Assembly: GCA_942493335.1 (NCBI GenBank)
Contig: OW818693.1
Location: 3,844,001-3,908,000 of the forward strand
From: JAEWSN01 sp942493335
Lineage (GTDB): Bacteria > Bacillota > Clostridia > DSM-8532
Direction of reading: 5' to 3'
Length of the DNA stretch: 64,000 bases
Shown here: piece by piece, positions 60,676 through 64,000 of the stretch
How positions within the stretch are numbered: the first letter of the stretch is position 1
Layout of the letters: every line of letters starts with the position of its first letter
Notes under the pieces: generated by a model
Told to the model about the DNA's origin: nothing
Databases searched by the model: none
What the model saw: only the letters and a program-made list of their open reading frames with translations
Program-made: the position numbers and the translations under genes

Positions 60676-61737
60676 ATGCGGGTGGCGGCAACCATCAAGG
60701 ATGTGGCACGACATGCGGGCTTGTCCATCGCAACGATTTCCAAGTACATCAACGGGGGGCATGTACTGGATGTAAACCGCCTCCTGATCGATCGTGCCGT
60801 GGAGGAGCTGGGTTTCAAGGTGAACGGGATGGCCCGCAGCCTGAAAACCAGTAAAACCATGACTGTCGGGGTTCTGATACCGGACCTGGAAAGCATCTTC
60901 TGCACAAGTATCGTGTCGAATGTGGAGAATGTCCTGCAGGATGCGGGATACAGCACACTCATCTGCGATTATCGCCAGGACCCGGATATGGAGCGCAGAA
61001 AACTATCCTTTCTGGCGGATCGGCAAATCGACGGACTTCTGATGTTGCCCCTGGGAAACGATCCCGGGCTGCTGGAACCGCTGCGCGCGCTCAACATTCC
61101 CTGTGTCCTCATTGATCGTCCCGTCAGAGGGGCCGAATGCGACACCATACTGGTCGATAACCTGAACGCTTCCTATGCGGCAGTCGAACATCTCGTCATT
61201 CAGGGACACCGGAGAATCGGCATCATCCGGGGACCCAAAGCCATTCATACCGCCGAGGAACGATATACGGGCTATGCCAGGGTCCATGCGGATTACAATC
61301 TTCCCATCGAGAGAGCCCTGGTTCGCGATGGCGGATACAGCATGGAGGGCGGTTACTACCAGGTCAATGCGCTTCTGGAGATGGACGTCCCGCCAACCGC
61401 CCTGTTCGTGACGAATTATGAGATGACGCTGGGTGCCATCATGGCGCTTAACGAGCGGAATGTGCGTATTCCGGAAGAATTGTCGTTCATCGGGTTCGAC
61501 AATCATTCCCTGACACGCCTGGTCAAGCCGTTGCTTTCGATTGTCGTGCAGCCCATCCGGCAGATCGGGGAGATGGCCGCACAAACGCTGCTTCGCAGGA
61601 TGCGGGGGGATCGTGCGGGTTTTCCGTTGCTTTGCCGGATGAAGACGGAACTTCTGCTGCAGGCTTCCGTTGCGCCAGCCCAGGAACAAGGCGGCTCAGG
61701 AACCAAGCAGAACAGGAACAAGGCAGCCCAGGACTAA
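60676..61737 (+). CDS. LacI-family transcriptional repressor of the fucose-type locus
   Basis: A 353-residue LacI/GalR protein. The helix-turn-helix is ATIKDVARHAGLSIATISKY with hinge helix GMARSLKTSKT, followed by a periplasmic-binding-protein-like sugar domain (VGVLIPDLESIF, GLLMLPLG, IDRPVRG, IGIIRGP, SFIGFDNH). The ATG at 60676 follows AGGAAGG. The last 20 or so residues (Gln/Asn/Lys/Gly-rich) are encoded by a 16-bp tandem repeat and look added. Its likely operators are upstream of itself and of fucU. Confidence 0.92.
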   Translation: MRVAATIKDVARHAGLSIATISKYINGGHVLDVNRLLIDRAVEELGFKVNGMARSLKTSKTMTVGVLIPDLESIFCTSIVSNVENVLQDAGYSTLICDYRQDPDMERRKLSFLADRQIDGLLMLPLGNDPGLLEPLRALNIPCVLIDRPVRGAECDTILVDNLNASYAAVEHLVIQGHRRIGIIRGPKAIHTAEERYTGYARVHADYNLPIERALVRDGGYSMEGGYYQVNALLEMDVPPTALFVTNYEMTLGAIMALNERNVRIPEELSFIGFDNHSLTRLVKPLLSIVVQPIRQIGEMAAQTLLRRMRGDRAGFPLLCRMKTELLLQASVAPAQEQGGSGTKQNRNKAAQD

Positions 61738-61834
61738 GGCAATCCAGGAAGATGGCAGCCCAGGACTAGGGCAAACCAGGAATACGGCAATCCAGGAAGA
61801 TGGCAATCCGGACGCAGGATGCCCCGGAAGCAGG
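61675..61834. repeat. Ten imperfect 16-bp tandem repeats across the LacI-gene stop
   Basis: Units of GCAATCCAGGAAGATG type start every 16 bases (61675, 61691, 61707, 61723, 61739, 61755, 61771, 61787, 61803, 61819). The units at 61739 and 61787 are identical. The period is not a multiple of three, so the reading frame shifts from unit to unit, and the array encodes the final residues and stop of the LacI-family protein. Confidence 0.8.
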
Positions 61835-61856
61835 GTACCCCAGATTGGGCAGATTG

Positions 61857-61878
61857 GGAAAGGGGCGACCCCTTTTCC
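61857..61878 (+). terminator. Intrinsic terminator after the LacI-family gene
   Basis: AAAGGGG, CGA, CCCCTTT with further T (61859-61876). Confidence 0.6.
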
Positions 61879-61889
61879 TTATCATAAAG

Positions 61890-61901
61890 CGAAACGTTTC
61901 G
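61890..61901. promoter_or_regulatory. LacI-type operator before fucU
   Basis: CGAAACGTTTCG is a perfect palindrome and shares the GAAACG core with the operator at 60646-60661. Confidence 0.65.
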
Positions 61902-61948
61902 TGATCAAGTCGCGAGTGCATGGATGACCATGCGAGAAGGAGATCCGT

Positions 61949-62389
61949 ATGTTGAAAGGAATCCCGTCGATTCTCAGTCCCGAGCTTTTGAAAATCCTCA
62001 TGGAGATGGGCCACGGCGACGAAATCGTCCTTGCCGACGGCAATTTCCCGGCGGCAGCCATGGCGCAGCGCCTTGTGCGCTGTGACGGACATGGCGTGCC
62101 GGAAGTGCTGGAAGCCGTTCTGAAACTGATGCCGCTCGATCCGTATGTGGAGTGCCCGGTAACCCTGATGCAGGTCGTGCCCGGCGACAAGGTGGAAACG
62201 CCTGTCTGGAACACTTATCGGGACATGATCCGGAAGAGCGAGCCCAAAGCAAACCAAGTGGAGAATGTGGAGCGCTTTGCCTTCTATGAACGCGCAAAAA
62301 ATGCGTATGCCATCGTTGCGACGGGAGAAGCGGCCTTGTATGCGAACATCATCCTGAAAAAAGGTGTCGTTGTAGCTGGAAACGACTGA
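61949..62389 (+). CDS. fucU: L-fucose mutarotase-like protein (RbsD/FucU family)
   Basis: A 146-residue mutarotase that interconverts alpha and beta anomers of fucose (or a related sugar). Family marks: LLKILMEMGHGDEIVLADGN with the catalytic His and Asp, the Pro-rich middle part, FAFYERAKNAYAIVATGE near the end. FucU is favoured over RbsD because of the ERAKNAYA motif and the GH29 fucosidase downstream. The ATG follows AAGGAGA. Confidence 0.88.
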   Translation: MLKGIPSILSPELLKILMEMGHGDEIVLADGNFPAAAMAQRLVRCDGHGVPEVLEAVLKLMPLDPYVECPVTLMQVVPGDKVETPVWNTYRDMIRKSEPKANQVENVERFAFYERAKNAYAIVATGEAALYANIILKKGVVVAGND

Positions 62390-62455
62390 AAGAAGGCAGT
62401 TGGCCGTAGTCACCTCCGGTCATCGCCCGGAGCACAGGCAGGGAGGAAATGCACA

Positions 62456-63445
62456 ATGGAAATCCCATACAAGAAATTACGAAATGGCATGCGTATGCCC
62501 GGTATAGGTCTGGGTACGTTCGGTTCCGACAAATACGGGGGAACCGTGGTTGCGGATGCGGTCCGAACCGCCATCACAGCGGGATGGCGACTCATCGACT
62601 GCGCGGCGGTATATGGCAACGAGGCCTTGATCGGTCCGGTTCTGGAAGAGGCCATTCGCACAGGTGTTTCGCGTGAATCGCTGTTCGTGGTCTCAAAGGT
62701 CTGGAATGACATGCACGGAAAAGGGGATGTTCTCCTGTCCTGCGCTCAGTCCCTGAAGGATCTTCGACTGGACTATCTGGACCTCTTTCTTGTCCACTGG
62801 CCGTTTCCCAATTTCCACCCGAAGGGGGCGACGCCGGATTACCACAACACGGATGCGAAACCGTATGTGCACGAAGCATACATGGAGACATGGCATCAGA
62901 TGGAACGTCTGCAGCAGGCCGGATACGTCCGCAGCATCGGCACCTCGAACATGACCGTGCCGAAGATGCGTCTTCTGCTGCGGGATTGCACTGTCATGCC
63001 TGCCGTGAACGAGATGGAGCTTCACCCTTCCTTTCAGCAGCGGGAACTCTTCGATTTCTGCATGGAACACGGCATTCAGCCTGTCGGGTATTGTCCGCTC
63101 GGATCTCCTGCCCGGCCGGAGCGGGATCGGACGCCGGAGGATGTGGTGGACATGGAATTGCCGGCCATTCTCCGGATTGCGGACCGGCATGGCCTGTCTC
63201 CCGCGCAGGTCTGCCTCAAATGGGCATTCCAACGCGGGCAGATCCCCATCCCGTTTTCCGTGAAGCCGGAACAGATGGATGCAAACCTGCAGGCCATCCT
63301 GGCGGATCCTCTGACGGGAGAAGAAATGGCGGAAGTGGAAAAGGCGGACATGAACTGCCGTCTCATCAAGGGGCAGGTGTTCCTTTGGGACGGTGCGAAG
63401 GACTGGACGGATTTGTGGGACCTGGAAGGGATCATTCCGGGTTGA
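62456..63445 (+). CDS. Aldo-keto reductase
   Basis: A 329-residue NAD(P)H-dependent aldo-keto reductase with the full catalytic tetrad D48, Y53, K81 and H114 (LIDCAAVYGNE, VVSKVW, LVHWP). Other family parts: GTSNMTV, NEMELHP, KWAFQRGQIPIPFS. It could reduce lactaldehyde, or oxidise or reduce a fucose-related sugar; the fucU and fucosidase neighbours favour a deoxysugar substrate. The ATG follows GGGAGGAAA. Third gene of the locus. Confidence 0.92.
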   Translation: MEIPYKKLRNGMRMPGIGLGTFGSDKYGGTVVADAVRTAITAGWRLIDCAAVYGNEALIGPVLEEAIRTGVSRESLFVVSKVWNDMHGKGDVLLSCAQSLKDLRLDYLDLFLVHWPFPNFHPKGATPDYHNTDAKPYVHEAYMETWHQMERLQQAGYVRSIGTSNMTVPKMRLLLRDCTVMPAVNEMELHPSFQQRELFDFCMEHGIQPVGYCPLGSPARPERDRTPEDVVDMELPAILRIADRHGLSPAQVCLKWAFQRGQIPIPFSVKPEQMDANLQAILADPLTGEEMAEVEKADMNCRLIKGQVFLWDGAKDWTDLWDLEGIIPG

Positions 63446-63506
63446 CTGGGAGGCCGTGCCATTTTTTCGGAGAGATCGCTGCTTCAGGCGCATGAAAGGA
63501 AAGTGG

Positions 63507-64000
63507 ATGGATATGGAAATGAAACCATGGGATACGGATGAAACCAGCATTGCTAATGCAAGAACGCCAATAAATGATGATACATGGGACAGAAGTGTTG
63601 AAGAAACAAAGAACCGAAGACTGAAAGAAATCAATGCGGTGATCGATGCGGGGCCCTTTTCCGCCTCGTGGGATTCTCTTGAAGGCGTCACCATCCCCAC
63701 GTGGTATCAGGATGCGAAATTTGGAATTTTCATCCATTGGGGCGTTTATTGCGTGCCCGCGTTCGGAAACGAATGGTATCCGCGGAACATGCATATTCAG
63801 GGAAGTCCGGAGTTCCTGCATCACGTGGCGGCCTATGGTCCTCATGCCGGATTCGGGTACAAGGATTTCATTCCGATGTTCAAGGCGGAGCGTTTTGATG
63901 CGGCAGTCTGGGCGAACCTGTTTCAGGAAGCCGGCGCCCGTTTCGTCATGCCGGTAGCGGAGCACCATGACGGCTTCCAGATGTACGGAAGTGAACTGTC
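63507..64000 (+). CDS. GH29 alpha-L-fucosidase (5' part; cut by window edge)
   Basis: The visible 164 residues contain the GH29 N-terminal core: TWYQDAKFGIFIHWGVYCVP, GNEWYPRNMH, GYKDFIPMFKAERFDA and FVMPVAEHHDGFQMY. The enzyme releases L-fucose from glycans. The first 55 residues are an unusual polar extension with AT-rich codons before the core. Start at 63507 (alternatives 63492, 63513, 63519). It completes a LacI/FucU/AKR/fucosidase locus. Confidence 0.9.
   Translation, partial: MDMEMKPWDTDETSIANARTPINDDTWDRSVEETKNRRLKEINAVIDAGPFSASWDSLEGVTIPTWYQDAKFGIFIHWGVYCVPAFGNEWYPRNMHIQGSPEFLHHVAAYGPHAGFGYKDFIPMFKAERFDAAVWANLFQEAGARFVMPVAEHHDGFQMYGSEL

Overview
The window looks like chromosomal DNA of an anaerobic, fairly GC-rich Gram-positive bacterium of the Clostridia type. 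The evidence is strong GGAGG-type ribosome binding sites before nearly every gene, sigma-A-like promoters (often extended -10, TGnTA...), an [FeFe]-hydrogenase operon, a TagO/WecA-like lipid-carrier sugar transferase, a DUF1846 protein, an ABC-F ATPase and a ThiM/ThiE/ThiD salvage operon. I see no rRNA, tRNA, CRISPR array, insertion sequence or phage gene. Species is not assignable by eye.

Layout. 1-3.2 kb: thiamine salvage operon (thiM, thiE, thiD) ending in a HAD phosphatase. 3.3-9.2 kb: PfkB sugar kinase, GH3 beta-glycosidase, cyclophilin and an MFS transporter. 9.5-14.6 kb: a tightly packed three-gene membrane cluster of unknown function: a secreted and anchored protein with a cytoplasmic tail, a DUF4145/HEPN-like membrane protein, and a large protein with DHH/MYG1-like phosphoesterase motifs and a C-terminal membrane anchor. 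This is the best candidate for an undescribed system. 14.8-15.6 kb: a transglutaminase-fold protein. 15.9-21.9 kb: a hydrogenase operon made of a NuoE-like subunit, a NuoF-like subunit fused to a GltD/NfnB-like NAD(P)-FAD module, an [FeFe]-hydrogenase large subunit and a small coiled-coil protein. It is followed by an orphan response regulator whose phospho-acceptor Asp is Asn.

23-29.7 kb: a membrane glycosyltransferase, an AraC/GyrI regulator, a second transglutaminase-like protein, a TagO-like transferase, an alpha/beta hydrolase and a DUF1080 protein. 29.9-32.9 kb: DeoR regulator, PHP phosphoesterase and a sorbitol-6-phosphate-dehydrogenase-like SDR. Three copies of a palindromic intergenic repeat lie beside these genes. 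33.1-47.3 kb: a diguanylate cyclase, then glycan catabolism genes (GH4, GH106-like, CBM9-like, AraC, DUF4091, TIM-barrel epimerase, Gfo/Idh/MocA dehydrogenase, cupin), interrupted by a chemoreceptor. 47.5-52.5 kb: DUF1846, ABC-F ATPase preceded by a 12-codon leader ORF, and a divergent HxlR/nitroreductase pair. 52.6-60.2 kb: a c-di-GMP and cell-envelope zone (PilZ, PocR-like/PAS/GGDEF/HD-GYP, M23 peptidase, BI-1 protein, HD hydrolase, HD-GYP). 60.6-64 kb: an apparent fucose locus (LacI regulator, FucU mutarotase, aldo-keto reductase, GH29 alpha-L-fucosidase cut by the window edge) with LacI-type operators before both lacI and fucU.

Taken together the genes describe a saccharolytic, H2-metabolising anaerobe with several small sugar regulons, each with its own repressor or activator. 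Functions are read from motifs and remembered family features only; no database search was run.
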